Positions 11,701 through 20,503 of a DNA stretch of 64,000 nucleotides are shown piece after piece. The stretch spans positions 2,542,001 to 2,606,000 of the forward strand of contig OZ244118.1 in NCBI GenBank assembly GCA_965215765.1, in the 5' to 3' direction. The stretch's first letter is position 1; each line of letters begins with the position of its first letter. The DNA comes from G965212025 sp965215765. Lineage in GTDB: Bacteria; Pseudomonadota; Gammaproteobacteria; Poriferisulfidales; Oxydemutatoraceae. A program made the translations under genes and the position numbers. Under the pieces are notes generated by a model, which did no database searches, was not told the DNA's origin, and saw only the letters and a program-made list of their open reading frames with translations.

Positions 11701-14700
11701 CCCGGCTCCACGCGCATATCAGCCGGAGAATCGGGAACGTCCAGCAGGCGCACGGAAACACGGGCAGCTTCGCCAACACCATAAAGGTTGTAGCCGCGAA
11801 CCGTTAAAAAGAGCGTATTCCCGCCTTCATGACGGGCGCGCAGCTTCTGCAACCAGTCCGATCCTCCCACGTAGTACAACGATGCGGTTTCCTCAGCAGC
11901 GATCGATGGAGCCTCAACCCGGTAAGCGATCAGTTCTTTGGTGTGAAGCGGAGGCTCCCAACGCAGCAACAAGGAAGACGGGGATTTCCACTGCGCGAGC
12001 AGGCGCAAGGGTTTTCCAGGAGTCTCAAAGCCCCGCAGAACCGGCAGCGTCCTGTAATCGCCAAAGGACCAGATCTCGGCACTCCAGCCTGAGTATGTTG
12101 ACCTTCCCGCACACGTCAGGCCGGGGGCAGTGGGGCAACGCAGTTGCTGCAGCGTCCGCAAGGAGCCTGATCCCTGCCCGGTGTCATTTGCCACAAAAGG
12201 CATACCGCCACCATTGGTGCCATTGCCGCGAGGCAACGCTGCCGCATAGCTGTCGGTGATGCCTCCCGAACTGCTGCCGGCAAAACTTCCAGGCTGTCCG
12301 GCTCCGGATACCGACCCTGCCGCGTAGCTGCGACTGACGGTGCCCTGATTATCCGCCACAAGACCCGCGACCAGACCTTCCCCGGTCACAAAAGCTGTTG
12401 TGTAACTGTCAGTCACCGAGCCCTGGTTGTCTGCAACCAGACCGCCCGCCCGAACTGCTCCTGACACCGAGCCTCCGGCATAGCTTGTATCAATACTCCC
12501 GGTTACCAGATTTCTCCCGACCAGACCACCCGCGACCTGAGCTCCCGGCTCTGTCGTCAGCTGTGCCGCGCTGCCGCTTATCATGCCTGCGTTGATACCG
12601 ACGAGTCCTCCTGCCACTTGCCCGCCAAAAAGTGAGCCCGTCACCCCGCTGTTCACGATCCTTCCTCCCTCGTTCCTGCCCGCCAGAGCACCCACGTTGA
12701 CGCTTCCCCAAAGCTGCGCATTCACCAGTACGACCTGCTGCAACAACCCGCCCTGAAGCTGCGCAAACATGCCGACATCTTCCAGTGTCTCAGAGCGCAC
12801 CCTTAAATGGAAAATCTGATAACCGGCACCATCAAGGGAACCGGAAAAATCAGCAATCGGCGCAAAGCCTTCTCCGGCTCGCCAGTCCCGGGATGGACCT
12901 GCCTCAATATCGCTTGCCAGCCGGTAGTGGGCTACAGGAACAGAGCGAATGTCCTGCAATTGGCACAGCGTGGCAATCTGCAGGGGATCGTCCTCGCTGC
13001 CCGAGCTGCCCGAGCTGCCCGAGCCGCCCGAACCGCCTGCCGATGCCAGGGCTTCCCCGTCGCACTGCCAGGGACGGGTAAATGCCGACAGGAAAAATGA
13101 CGACCCTTCTCCAACATTGTTATAGGGCGTCGCCTCCACTTCATAGCGGCTATTGCTTGCCAGACCCGAAAATTCCACAACTGCGGATGTTTCGCCAGCT
13201 GTGTGCGCACGCTCCCGCTCCTGCACCAGTTCTCCCCCGGCGTACAACCGTACCCGGTAGCCCAGACCTGAAGAAACCCCGACACTCGTATATCCGTAAG
13301 CCGGGTCTTCCGGTGATTGGCCGTAGCCGTCGTCAGCCGGAGCCATAAGCAACACCTGTAGCGAAAATGCCTGCGCCGATGCCCGAACAACCGTCAATTT
13401 GCCTGGGGCCCTCAGCAGCCTGAACGCAACCGTCGTCGCTTCGCTCATGCCATGGCGGTTATATCCACGCACGCTGACTTGCAAGGTACTGCCCCTATAT
13501 TCGGAACGGAGGTTTTGCACCAAGCGCCTGCCGAACGTAAAAGATGCGGACTCCGTTTCCAGGGAACGCCCTGCCATCTCCACCCAATAGCCGGCGTTCA
13601 GGCTTCCTGTTTTCGCGGCTTTCCAGCTCAGTTCCAGTTCACCTTCCAGGTTCCATCGCGCCTGCAGGCGGGAAGGGGGAGCAGGTGGCACTGCTCGCAG
13701 GGCGCGATGAAGCGGAAGCGTCTGCTCGTCCCCGAAATACCAGACCTGTATACCCCAGCCGGAGTAACTGTCCGCTCCCTGGCATGTATCTCCCGGCAAA
13801 AGAGGGCACTGTAATTGCGCCAGCGTGCGGGAAAAATTGTTTTCTGTGGCATCCCCTTCCCCGCTGCCCACGAGTTCCAGCGCACTGCTGCCGGCACCCG
13901 GCTCCAGCGCGTAATTCGCAACCATATCGATACCTTCGGAATGCCCAACCAGCGTACCCGCCTGATTGTTCCCGCTGACCAGACCAGTCGCATAACTGTT
14001 CGCAATCCTGATGCTATAGCTCGTGTTGCTTTCACTGTTCCCCGCCAGCCCGCCTACCTGCACATTCCCGCTGACCGATCCGGTTGCGTAGCTTCCCCAG
14101 AGCCAGGATTCATTGTTTCCCACCAGGCCGCCAACCCGCTCATTTCCGCTGACCACTCCGGTCGCATGGCTTCCGTAGATTGACCCTAAGCTGTAGCCAG
14201 CCAGCCCGCCCACACCATTCCCCGCGCCAATAACCGTGCTGTCCGAGTGGCTGTTAACTATGGAATTGGAACTGTGCCAACCCGTCAGCCCGCCCACATT
14301 TCCCGTTCCGCTGACCACTCCCGCTGAATAAGAGCCGAATATATAGCCAACGTTATAACCCGCCAGCCCGCCCACAGAATGATGCCCGCTAACCGTTGAC
14401 TGCACATGGCTGTGATAGATAGGAGCTTGATTGAGCCCCACCAGTCCACCAACATTGTCTGCTCCGCTCACGCTTCCTCTCGCGTGCGAACTACGAATCC
14501 TCGCGCCCAGGAAGTTTCTGCCCACCAGTCCGCCTATTGTGTTGCCGTGCCCCTGGGAATCAATCGTTCCGACAACAGTGGACTCCGAATGGCTGAGCTT
14601 GATCAAGCCATGGTTTTCACCTGCCACTCCGCCCACATTTGCCCGTCCGCCTATCAACCCCGACACCGTGCTGAGCTCGATTAGCCCAAGGTTCTCACCT

Positions 14701-17700
14701 GCCACTCCTCCCACACGATCCCGACCGTCTATCAACCCCGTCACCGTGCTGCCCTTGATGCTTCCATTTGCCGCAACGCTTCCTGCCAGGGCTCCTGTTG
14801 CATCTCTGCCCTGCACCGTGACATTCACCAGCACCAGCCTTTGCAGGGCACCACCGTTGAGCCTCCCGAACAGCCCGACATGGTCTGTCTGCCCAGGATT
14901 GATTAAAAGACTCAGAATGCTGTGACCACTCCCGTCCAGAGAGCCGGAAAAAAATTCAATCGGAGGAAAGCCCTTTCCGTCTCGCCACTCGTGGCTTTGC
15001 TTCGCGTCTATGTCGTTTGCCACCCGATAATGCGCTGCCGTGTCGTAACGCATTTCCTGCAACTGGCAAAGTGTGCCAACCTGCCAGGGGTCATCCTCGC
15101 TGCCAGAGCCTGCTGCCGTTATCACCGCTGCCCATGGACACGCCGCAACGTAGGTGAACACCGGCACTATCACCGTTGTTGGGCCTGCGCCCGCCTTGTT
15201 TGTGGCAAATACCCTGACTTCGTACCTGGAACCACCTTCCAGACCTGAAAATTCCACTACGGTCGAACTTGACCATCCCTGCTGTCTCATGCGCCGCTCT
15301 TCCTTCAACAGACCTTTTGAAAACAGGTGCACGTGATATGCGAGATTCGGGGCAACTCCACCTGCCGGCTCCCCGTACGCGCTGCTGCCCGGAGCACGTC
15401 CGTAGCCGTCATCATCAGCCCCGACAATGGTGACCTGTATTGTCGACAGCCCCGACGCTGTCTGAGTCCCCACCGCCCCCGGAACTTTCATCAAATAAAA
15501 ACTTCCCGACGCTGCATCTCCCGCAACGCCTCCTTTTACGCCGCGTATGGAATAGTGGATTTCACTGCCGCTGGCGTAACGCTCACGCAATTCAGCCATC
15601 AATGTATTGTCAAGCGCGAAACGGGGTTCCTCGGTGCCTCGAATGATTCCGCCCACCTCCACCTCAAAGGAACTCACGGCAACTCCCCGATGCTCCCACT
15701 GCAGAGTCAATCTACCTCTCGAATTCCGGCTTTCCCGGACTGCAAGCGGTGCAGCAGGAACATCCGTAAGCACCCGGAGCACGGGCAGCAAGCGGGAGTT
15801 CCCGAAATACCAAATTCGCGTATCCCAATCCAGATACACGCCAGCTGCCAGACAAAGATTGACGGGCAATATCGAACACTTCATCTGCTCCACGGTGCGC
15901 AAATCACTGCCCTGTACTGTGCCGTCATTCCTGCCCAGGAGGCTGTCCCCGTCGCCCAGCTTGCTGGCATAACTGCGGTATATCGTGCCACTGTTGACTC
16001 CGACCAGCCTGCCCGGCAAATCAGTTCCGCCTACAGCACCAGTGCTATAGGCACTTATGATCGAACCGCTGTTTACTCCCGCCAGTCCGCCTGTCTGACT
16101 GCCTCCGGTCACTGCGCCTCGTGCATAACTGTCACCGATGCTCCCCTTGTTTTCGCCGACCAGTCCGCCTGCCTGACTGCCTCCGGTCACTGCGCCTCGT
16201 GCATAACTGTTACCGATGCCTCCCTTGTTTTCGCCGACCAGTCCGCCTGTTTGACTGTCTCCGGTCACTGTGCCTCGTGCATGGCTGTTCACGATACTGA
16301 CCCTGCTTTCGTTCACGCCTACCAGCCCGCCTGTCTGACTGCCTCCGGACACCGGGCCTTGTGCGTAGCTGTCACTGATGCTTCCCTTGTTTTCGCCGAC
16401 CAGTCCGCCTGTCTGACTGTCTCCGGTCACTGCGCCTCGTGCGTAACTATTACCAATGCTTCCCCAGTTTTCGCCGGCCAGACCCCCAACCTGGTTCTTT
16501 CCAGTCACACGTGCGTTCACGTTTGTATGGCTGTTCACGATGCTGGCGTTGCCCCCGTTCACACCCACCAGACCACCTGCCTGACTGCCTCCGGACACCG
16601 GGCCTTGTGCGTAGCTGTCACTGATGCTTCCCTTGTTATCGCCGACCAGACCACCTGCCTGACTGCCTCCGGACACCAGGCCTTGTGCGTAGCTGTCACT
16701 GATGCTTCCCTTGTTATCGCCCACCAGACCCCCAACCTGGTTCTTTCCAGTCACACGTACTCGCCCGTTTGTATAGCTATTCACGATCCTGGCGTTGCCC
16801 TCGCTCACACCCACCAGACCACCCACCTGACTGTCTCCGGACACTACGCTTTGCGCGTGGCTGTTGCTGATGCTTCCCCAGTTTTCGCCGACCAGACCCC
16901 CGACCCGGTTCTTTCCACGTGCTTCCCCGGATGCACGACCATTCACGATGCTGGCGTTTCCCAGGTTCATACCTGCCAGACCGCCCACCTGACTGTCTCC
17001 GGACACTGGACCTTGTGCGGAGCTGTCACTGATGCTTCCCCTGTTTTCGCCGACCAGACCCCCGACCTTGTTCTTTCCACGCACTAGCCCCTCACTGTGG
17101 CCATTCACGATCCTGGCTTCGTTCACACCCACCAAGCCCCCAATCCCGGGGGCTGCTCCGACAACCTTGCTCTCCGTATGGCTGTCACTGATGGTGCCGC
17201 CAAGGTGCCACCCCACCAGACCACCCACGTAGCCTCTCCCTAAGGCGTGAGTCCCGGTCACATTTCCTGTCGCATCGCTGGAAGTAACCGAACCCCTGTT
17301 TTTGCCCACCAGACCTCCGACTTGATTGCCTCCTGTTACTGCCCCCCTCGCATGACTGCCCACAATCGTGCCACCGTCATTCTGACCCACCAGACCGCCG
17401 GAAACCCATGTGTTGCGAGAATTCTCCCCAACCCTTACCGTCGCTATGCTGTTGCGAATGACACCGCCCCGATTCAGGCCAACCAGCCCACCGATGGTTT
17501 TGCCCCCGTCAACCTTGCCATCAACCTCGCTGTCCTCAATCGTCCCCTGATCGTTCAGCCCAACCAGAGAACCGACATTCGCTCCGCCTGTCGTTACAAA
17601 ATTCACCAGCCTCATGCGCTTTAGCAGGCCACCCTGCAACTCGCCAAACAGCCCTGTATTCTCGAATTCTCCGGCTGGGACACTGACCTTCAAATTGGAA

Positions 17701-19469
17701 ATTTTGTAACCATTGCCATCATAAGTGCCAGAAAAACCCTTGATCGGTGCAAAATCGTCTTTCCAGCCATGCGTCATCGTCGTTGCGTCTATATCCTTGA
17801 TCTGGACGTAGTGCGACTGAGGCGATGTTTTCACATCGCGCAAATGGCAAAAGTTTTCTACCTGGTAGGGATCAGTTTCAGTTCCGGAACCTGCCATGGC
17901 CTGCGAACTTATAGCGCACGCCTGATTTGGATCCATGTAGGGAAATTGGCTGCCGTTGTAATAGGTGTCTCCGTAATTGAGAAGGTTGAAGGCTCTTTCG
18001 TCCGCGTAAATCGCGCCCATTCCATAAGTGTATACTTCGCACTCTCTGCCCTGATTCTCGATCGGCCCGGCATTTTGAACCCCCGTTATCAAACCGGTTT
18101 TTTTATAAAACGAGGTTGAACCGGACGCTCCATACGTAGGAGAGACGCCCCTATATATTAAATTCATATACCCGCAAATCACCCCTTCACAGAAAGGCGG
18201 GCTGGCTGTTTTGCCTCCGAAGGATAGGTACATCCCGTAGCGGGGAGACGCACTTACATATTCATTCCACTGCTGGGGTCTGCTACCTGCGTGGTGTACG
18301 GAGTAACCGCTGAAAGTGTTGCCGGTGTGGGTCTCCCACCCCAGCAATTTATAATTTCCGTGCCCGATAAACGACCCGACAAGACGGATGATCGCCCAAT
18401 CTCCACCCTCATCTCCCGGCTCAAGGGCCCCTCCTCCTACATATTTCGCGCCAAAGGCAATGGAATTGCCAGGAAGCGAGATGAACATTCGCATCCACGG
18501 TTTGTGCGTAACATCAGCGTCAAAGCCAAAATCCTCGAAAAGGTGAAATGCTGTCAGAATGTAGGGAGCACCATCACCCGACTTGTTTTTTATAAAAGTC
18601 CCAGTCCCGCAGGCAGCATTTACACTAATATAGTTGCAGAGTTGTACGACACCATTGGTCACATCCCGTACGTAAGCCGGGCTGTTGCTGTTTACATAGA
18701 CGTTGTTGTGGCTAAGCAAGTCATAGTAGGTGTTTGAGCGCTCGCAGCTGCCGGCTTGCCTCGGAGGTGCCAGATCCCTGATTCCCTCCCCGTGTAAAAC
18801 CCCGTTGTTATCCTTGAATGTGTGGCTCACTTTTTCGACCGAAAAAGGAAAATCGCCTGGCTCCAGGTGGTAACTGTCCGGAACCCAAAACTCTATGACA
18901 ACGGTGTCACCAGACACCGGGAACGCCACAAAGCTGCCATCATTACGTGACAAGCCACGTCCCGTGTACTCTACGACCTCTTCATTGCTGTCTCCGGCGA
19001 AGGCATAGACATTCACCGACATGCCCGGGTCGAGGGGAAACCCAGAAAAATGCAACCACAGCTGCAGGGCAGACGGTGAGCGAATCTGCGCCTGCCAGAC
19101 ATCAATGCCGTCTTCCTGTTTGACCAGCGCCCAGTTGGAACGCCTTAAATGGACGTCCCGGGCAAAGCTGGTGTAGTTGATCGTTGTCTCACGGAGCAGT
19201 TCACGAATTTGCTCTTGTTCCCGGGTACTGAAAGACCCCAAGTCCAGTTGCTGTGCGCGGGCAGGATACAGAGTTCGAGTGGCTTCCCGGGCATTCCTCA
19301 CCTCCGAAAAGGGATAGGACGCATAGCCTTGATCTGCCAGAGATTCCTGATCCTGGCCGAAAACGAGTGAGCTTGACGTGATGATGGATACACCCACGAG
19401 CAGCCACTTCAGCCAACCATGGCTGCCGGAAATCTGTGTATCCGGAAATCTGAAACCTGCTTTTTTCAT
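8787..19469 (-). CDS. Giant secreted protease/GLUG/FN3 protein, paralog B (3560 aa)
   Basis: Predicted exported protein. Parts in order: signal peptide (1-38, core WLKWLLVG, likely cut after VFG), N-terminal domain (about 45-230), and S1 protease (about 255-490; H309 in TAFH, D357 in GGDWAI, S449 in GASGS). Four supermodules follow, starting near residues 520, 1444, 2136 and 2693. Each opens with a GSxxDPxQIxTLCQL-like segment, then a DGNG or DGAG segment, GLUG repeats, a paired-Cys segment with Wx(Y/S/H)FG, and two FN3-like domains. A further FN3 tail (3210-3525) ends in a basic C-terminus. Supermodule 1 has about twenty GLUG repeats, the most of the three complete copies. Conserved Cys pairs suggest disulfides and an extracytoplasmic location. 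No membrane anchor or sorting motif is visible. Target and secretion route are unknown. Confidence 0.9.
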   Translation of the reverse strand: MKKAGFRFPDTQISGSHGWLKWLLVGVSIITSSSLVFGQDQESLADQGYASYPFSEVRNAREATRTLYPARAQQLDLGSFSTREQEQIRELLRETTINYTSFARDVHLRRSNWALVKQEDGIDVWQAQIRSPSALQLWLHFSGFPLDPGMSVNVYAFAGDSNEEVVEYTGRGLSRNDGSFVAFPVSGDTVVIEFWVPDSYHLEPGDFPFSVEKVSHTFKDNNGVLHGEGIRDLAPPRQAGSCERSNTYYDLLSHNNVYVNSNSPAYVRDVTNGVVQLCNYISVNAACGTGTFIKNKSGDGAPYILTAFHLFEDFGFDADVTHKPWMRMFISLPGNSIAFGAKYVGGGALEPGDEGGDWAIIRLVGSFIGHGNYKLLGWETHTGNTFSGYSVHHAGSRPQQWNEYVSASPRYGMYLSFGGKTASPPFCEGVICGYMNLIYRGVSPTYGASGSTSFYKKTGLITGVQNAGPIENQGRECEVYTYGMGAIYADERAFNLLNYGDTYYNGSQFPYMDPNQACAISSQAMAGSGTETDPYQVENFCHLRDVKTSPQSHYVQIKDIDATTMTHGWKDDFAPIKGFSGTYDGNGYKISNLKVSVPAGEFENTGLFGELQGGLLKRMRLVNFVTTGGANVGSLVGLNDQGTIEDSEVDGKVDGGKTIGGLVGLNRGGVIRNSIATVRVGENSRNTWVSGGLVGQNDGGTIVGSHARGAVTGGNQVGGLVGKNRGSVTSSDATGNVTGTHALGRGYVGGLVGWHLGGTISDSHTESKVVGAAPGIGGLVGVNEARIVNGHSEGLVRGKNKVGGLVGENRGSISDSSAQGPVSGDSQVGGLAGMNLGNASIVNGRASGEARGKNRVGGLVGENWGSISNSHAQSVVSGDSQVGGLVGVSEGNARIVNSYTNGRVRVTGKNQVGGLVGDNKGSISDSYAQGLVSGGSQAGGLVGDNKGSISDSYAQGPVSGGSQAGGLVGVNGGNASIVNSHTNVNARVTGKNQVGGLAGENWGSIGNSYARGAVTGDSQTGGLVGENKGSISDSYAQGPVSGGSQTGGLVGVNESRVSIVNSHARGTVTGDSQTGGLVGENKGGIGNSYARGAVTGGSQAGGLVGENKGSIGDSYARGAVTGGSQTGGLAGVNSGSIISAYSTGAVGGTDLPGRLVGVNSGTIYRSYASKLGDGDSLLGRNDGTVQGSDLRTVEQMKCSILPVNLCLAAGVYLDWDTRIWYFGNSRLLPVLRVLTDVPAAPLAVRESRNSRGRLTLQWEHRGVAVSSFEVEVGGIIRGTEEPRFALDNTLMAELRERYASGSEIHYSIRGVKGGVAGDAASGSFYLMKVPGAVGTQTASGLSTIQVTIVGADDDGYGRAPGSSAYGEPAGGVAPNLAYHVHLFSKGLLKEERRMRQQGWSSSTVVEFSGLEGGSRYEVRVFATNKAGAGPTTVIVPVFTYVAACPWAAVITAAGSGSEDDPWQVGTLCQLQEMRYDTAAHYRVANDIDAKQSHEWRDGKGFPPIEFFSGSLDGSGHSILSLLINPGQTDHVGLFGRLNGGALQRLVLVNVTVQGRDATGALAGSVAANGSIKGSTVTGLIDGRDRVGGVAGENLGLIELSTVSGLIGGRANVGGVAGENHGLIKLSHSESTVVGTIDSQGHGNTIGGLVGRNFLGARIRSSHARGSVSGADNVGGLVGLNQAPIYHSHVQSTVSGHHSVGGLAGYNVGYIFGSYSAGVVSGTGNVGGLTGWHSSNSIVNSHSDSTVIGAGNGVGGLAGYSLGSIYGSHATGVVSGNERVGGLVGNNESWLWGSYATGSVSGNVQVGGLAGNSESNTSYSIRIANSYATGLVSGNNQAGTLVGHSEGIDMVANYALEPGAGSSALELVGSGEGDATENNFSRTLAQLQCPLLPGDTCQGADSYSGWGIQVWYFGDEQTLPLHRALRAVPPAPPSRLQARWNLEGELELSWKAAKTGSLNAGYWVEMAGRSLETESASFTFGRRLVQNLRSEYRGSTLQVSVRGYNRHGMSEATTVAFRLLRAPGKLTVVRASAQAFSLQVLLMAPADDGYGQSPEDPAYGYTSVGVSSGLGYRVRLYAGGELVQERERAHTAGETSAVVEFSGLASNSRYEVEATPYNNVGEGSSFFLSAFTRPWQCDGEALASAGGSGGSGSSGSSGSEDDPLQIATLCQLQDIRSVPVAHYRLASDIEAGPSRDWRAGEGFAPIADFSGSLDGAGYQIFHLRVRSETLEDVGMFAQLQGGLLQQVVLVNAQLWGSVNVGALAGRNEGGRIVNSGVTGSLFGGQVAGGLVGINAGMISGSAAQLTTEPGAQVAGGLVGRNLVTGSIDTSYAGGSVSGAVRAGGLVADNQGSVTDSYTTAFVTGEGLVAGLVADNQGTVSRSYAAGSVSGAGQPGSFAGSSSGGITDSYAAALPRGNGTNGGGMPFVANDTGQGSGSLRTLQQLRCPTAPGLTCAGRSTYSGWSAEIWSFGDYRTLPVLRGFETPGKPLRLLAQWKSPSSLLLRWEPPLHTKELIAYRVEAPSIAAEETASLYYVGGSDWLQKLRARHEGGNTLFLTVRGYNLYGVGEAARVSVRLLDVPDSPADMRVEPGVSTLRLSFTAPANDGYGRRPVDADYATSAEAMALHLAYRIRLYASGELVEERDIPLGSPLSPVTMEFTELKSVFAYRLEAFAHNTVGTGSPSTIRAVTSFPGCVGKGLKSASGDGSNNNPWQIGTLCQLQDVRSDLHAHYVQVADIDAQPSREWSGGAGFHPIEPFSGTFDGAGRQISALHINRPETDTVGLFSRLAEDGIAKGVVLVDAWVRGKNSVGALVGFNDGTVMNSVVRSAQVSGNRAGLNIGGLAGGNGGLLVDSGASAKVDGGRYVGGLVGYVEAKGRVVGSTVRASQVRALESAGGLAGLALGATILYSSADAAVRVSGEGRGNAGGLVGYSQESTILHCYATGSAIAVDGSRAGGLVGYSGSTIAYSYADVSVSGDSRVGGLVGINSGSVHASYALGEVRGHFSIGGLVGNNIRRIQDSYAVNRVVGESGSTGSLAGYSAPDAVIDRSYAPVSAQAALVGNGSTGNSSPRTLTQLRCPTAAGQRCAGATTYAGWEPGAWHFGNTRTLPLLRALADIPATPVDLAVSWESSDHLRFTWAAGSPAVDSYELELAGTIREVTAPTFDFNGDFLAEFRKNRQGACPHPYRLRAVRGDIAGYPAAGHFYLPGLPGATTITDLVPGQTTARLVLMVMGHDDCAPLAGDALASSSDRVAGSGFGYVVVVSAAGRSTETFFSAGAFGTEIEITDLLPKRSYSLQVYARNRAGAGEPAQASENRSAFSTIAVPGRPSGLRARWRSADRVNLSWEAASSNGATIDSYQLFVDGKSHPVSGTATSYVLSGHALVQLRKKHTGGEQIRYSLRAVNRAGTGAMSSAAFTLLDVLEGTLAMQLMHKANGRVQVHLQYSGNDGYGRTADHADFGAPVDGILLGLGYRVQLISYGELIEEQSVAMPTPGGAVRTEFTGLQGGVAYEVRAFPRDSVAELPGVSQFINWDPEIPTTPRPGPHHVKKLRLKVFLGGMVR
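16034..17159 (-). repeat. 78-bp GLUG repeats inside paralog B
   Basis: Tandem in-frame units of 26 codons with the pattern GGLVGENKGSISDSY then a glycine/serine turn. Neighbouring units near 16573 and 16651 are exactly 78 bp apart and almost identical. Unit number differs between paralogs (about 20 GLUG motifs in supermodule 1 of B, 17 in D, 14 in C). Confidence 0.8.
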
Positions 19470-19659
19470 TGTGAATGCTTACGAGCCATGCGGGCAGAGA
19501 AAAGAGAGCATAACCCGCCTGCGACATAAAGTTCCTGCCACCACATTCGCTATCTGTTCTCCATGGCTGACGCACTGAGCGAACCTCTGGCTCTGACCTT
19601 CACTCACTCTCTGATGTCCCAGCACGGCTGTACGCGCCGAAAAATCATTTAGTGTGTCA

Positions 19660-19688
19660 ATTATACAAAATAACGCCCAATCCGGCAA
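19660..19688 (-). promoter_or_regulatory. Promoter B of giant genes
   Basis: TTGCCG, 17 nt, then a perfect TATAAT on the minus strand, at the same place relative to the start codon as in C and D. The expected transcript has a leader of about 185 nt before the ATG at 19469. Confidence 0.7.
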
Positions 19689-19827
19689 ATTATTATTAAG
19701 AAGATACCGACCCCATCCGACCGGAAAACCCCGAAAACAGTGCCAAGGCGTACTCTCTTATTTGTGGGCTTTTTGGTCTACAAGGGGGTGAATCAGTGGC
19801 AATAGTCGGCACTGCGACTTCCTGTTT

Positions 19828-20155
19828 TTAACCGCGAAAAACGTGAAAGTTGGTATTTGCAATTCGTATGATTTCAGTTTTGTGACAGCTTCCAAAGTTC
19901 ACCAAAAGCCCCAATTCAAGGCCTGTTGTTTTAAGACAATTCAACAGTTGTGCTTCATGTTCATCAACAATGTTTGTCATGGCAGATAAGGTCAGGCTTA
20001 TGGACTTGCTTTAAAGGTTCACCCTCTGTGCCTTGAAAGAAATGCTTCTTGTGGAGAATTTCTTCTCCAAACACTCCTGGCACGCTGCCTCAAGAAAACC
20101 ACACCTCATTTCCCTGAATCGCATGGCATTCATCAGAAAACAAAACCTTTTCGTC
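19828..20155 (-). pseudogene. Decayed GxxExxY (PDDEXK_3) gene, spacer B/C
   Basis: Best preserved of the three remnants. The N-terminal part reads NAMRFREMRCGFLEAACQEC, matching the family's GxxExxY signature region (Y replaced by C). The C-terminal part reads EHEAQLLNCLKTTGLELGLL then VNFGS and stops at 19828. The central part is missing and an interruption separates the two pieces. It is on the same strand as the giant genes, between the 3' end of C and promoter B. Confidence 0.7.
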
Positions 20156-20480
20156 TTTTTCGCGGTTATTAAACTCATGGTTCGTAATTCTCTCGCCAGC
20201 TGCCCGGGCTCTTCACCAAGGGAATGCTCCTTTTGGAAAACTCCTTCTCCAAACATTCTTGGCACACTGCCTCAAAAAAACCACACATTCATCAGGAAAT
20301 AAAACTTTTCGCGTGTTTCGCGGTTATTAAACTCGTGATTTATAGTTCTCTCGCCAGTTGCCCGGGCTCTTCACCAAGGGAATACCCCTTATGGAGAATT
20401 TCTTCTCCAAACACTCTTGGCACACTCCCTCAAAAAAACCACACATTCGTCAGAAAACAAAACCCTTTCGTGTTTTTCGT
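20041..20480 (-). repeat. Tandem copies of the GxxExxY 5' segment, spacer B/C
   Basis: Three units starting near 20041, 20223 and 20383 (spacing about 182 and 160 bp). Each contains the reverse complement of a sequence encoding a variant of EAVCQECLEK followed by an A/T-rich stretch with cgcg motifs. These are tandem duplications of the 5' part of the decayed GxxExxY gene; two further units are in spacer C/D and one in spacer A/B. Confidence 0.65.
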
Positions 20481-20503
20481 GGTTGTTAAATTCGTGTATG
20501 CCC

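Noticed and set aside
15327..17087. 586-codon plus-strand frame
   Set aside because: Antisense to the GLUG repeats of paralog B; its repetitiveness simply mirrors the 78-bp units, which keep all frames in phase. Similar plus-strand frames occur opposite A, C and D.
19201..19575. 124-codon minus-strand frame overlapping the start of paralog B, present at all four copies
   Set aside because: Out of frame with the giant gene, no recognisable domain; conservation is explained by the duplication. Giant starts have a proper signal peptide.
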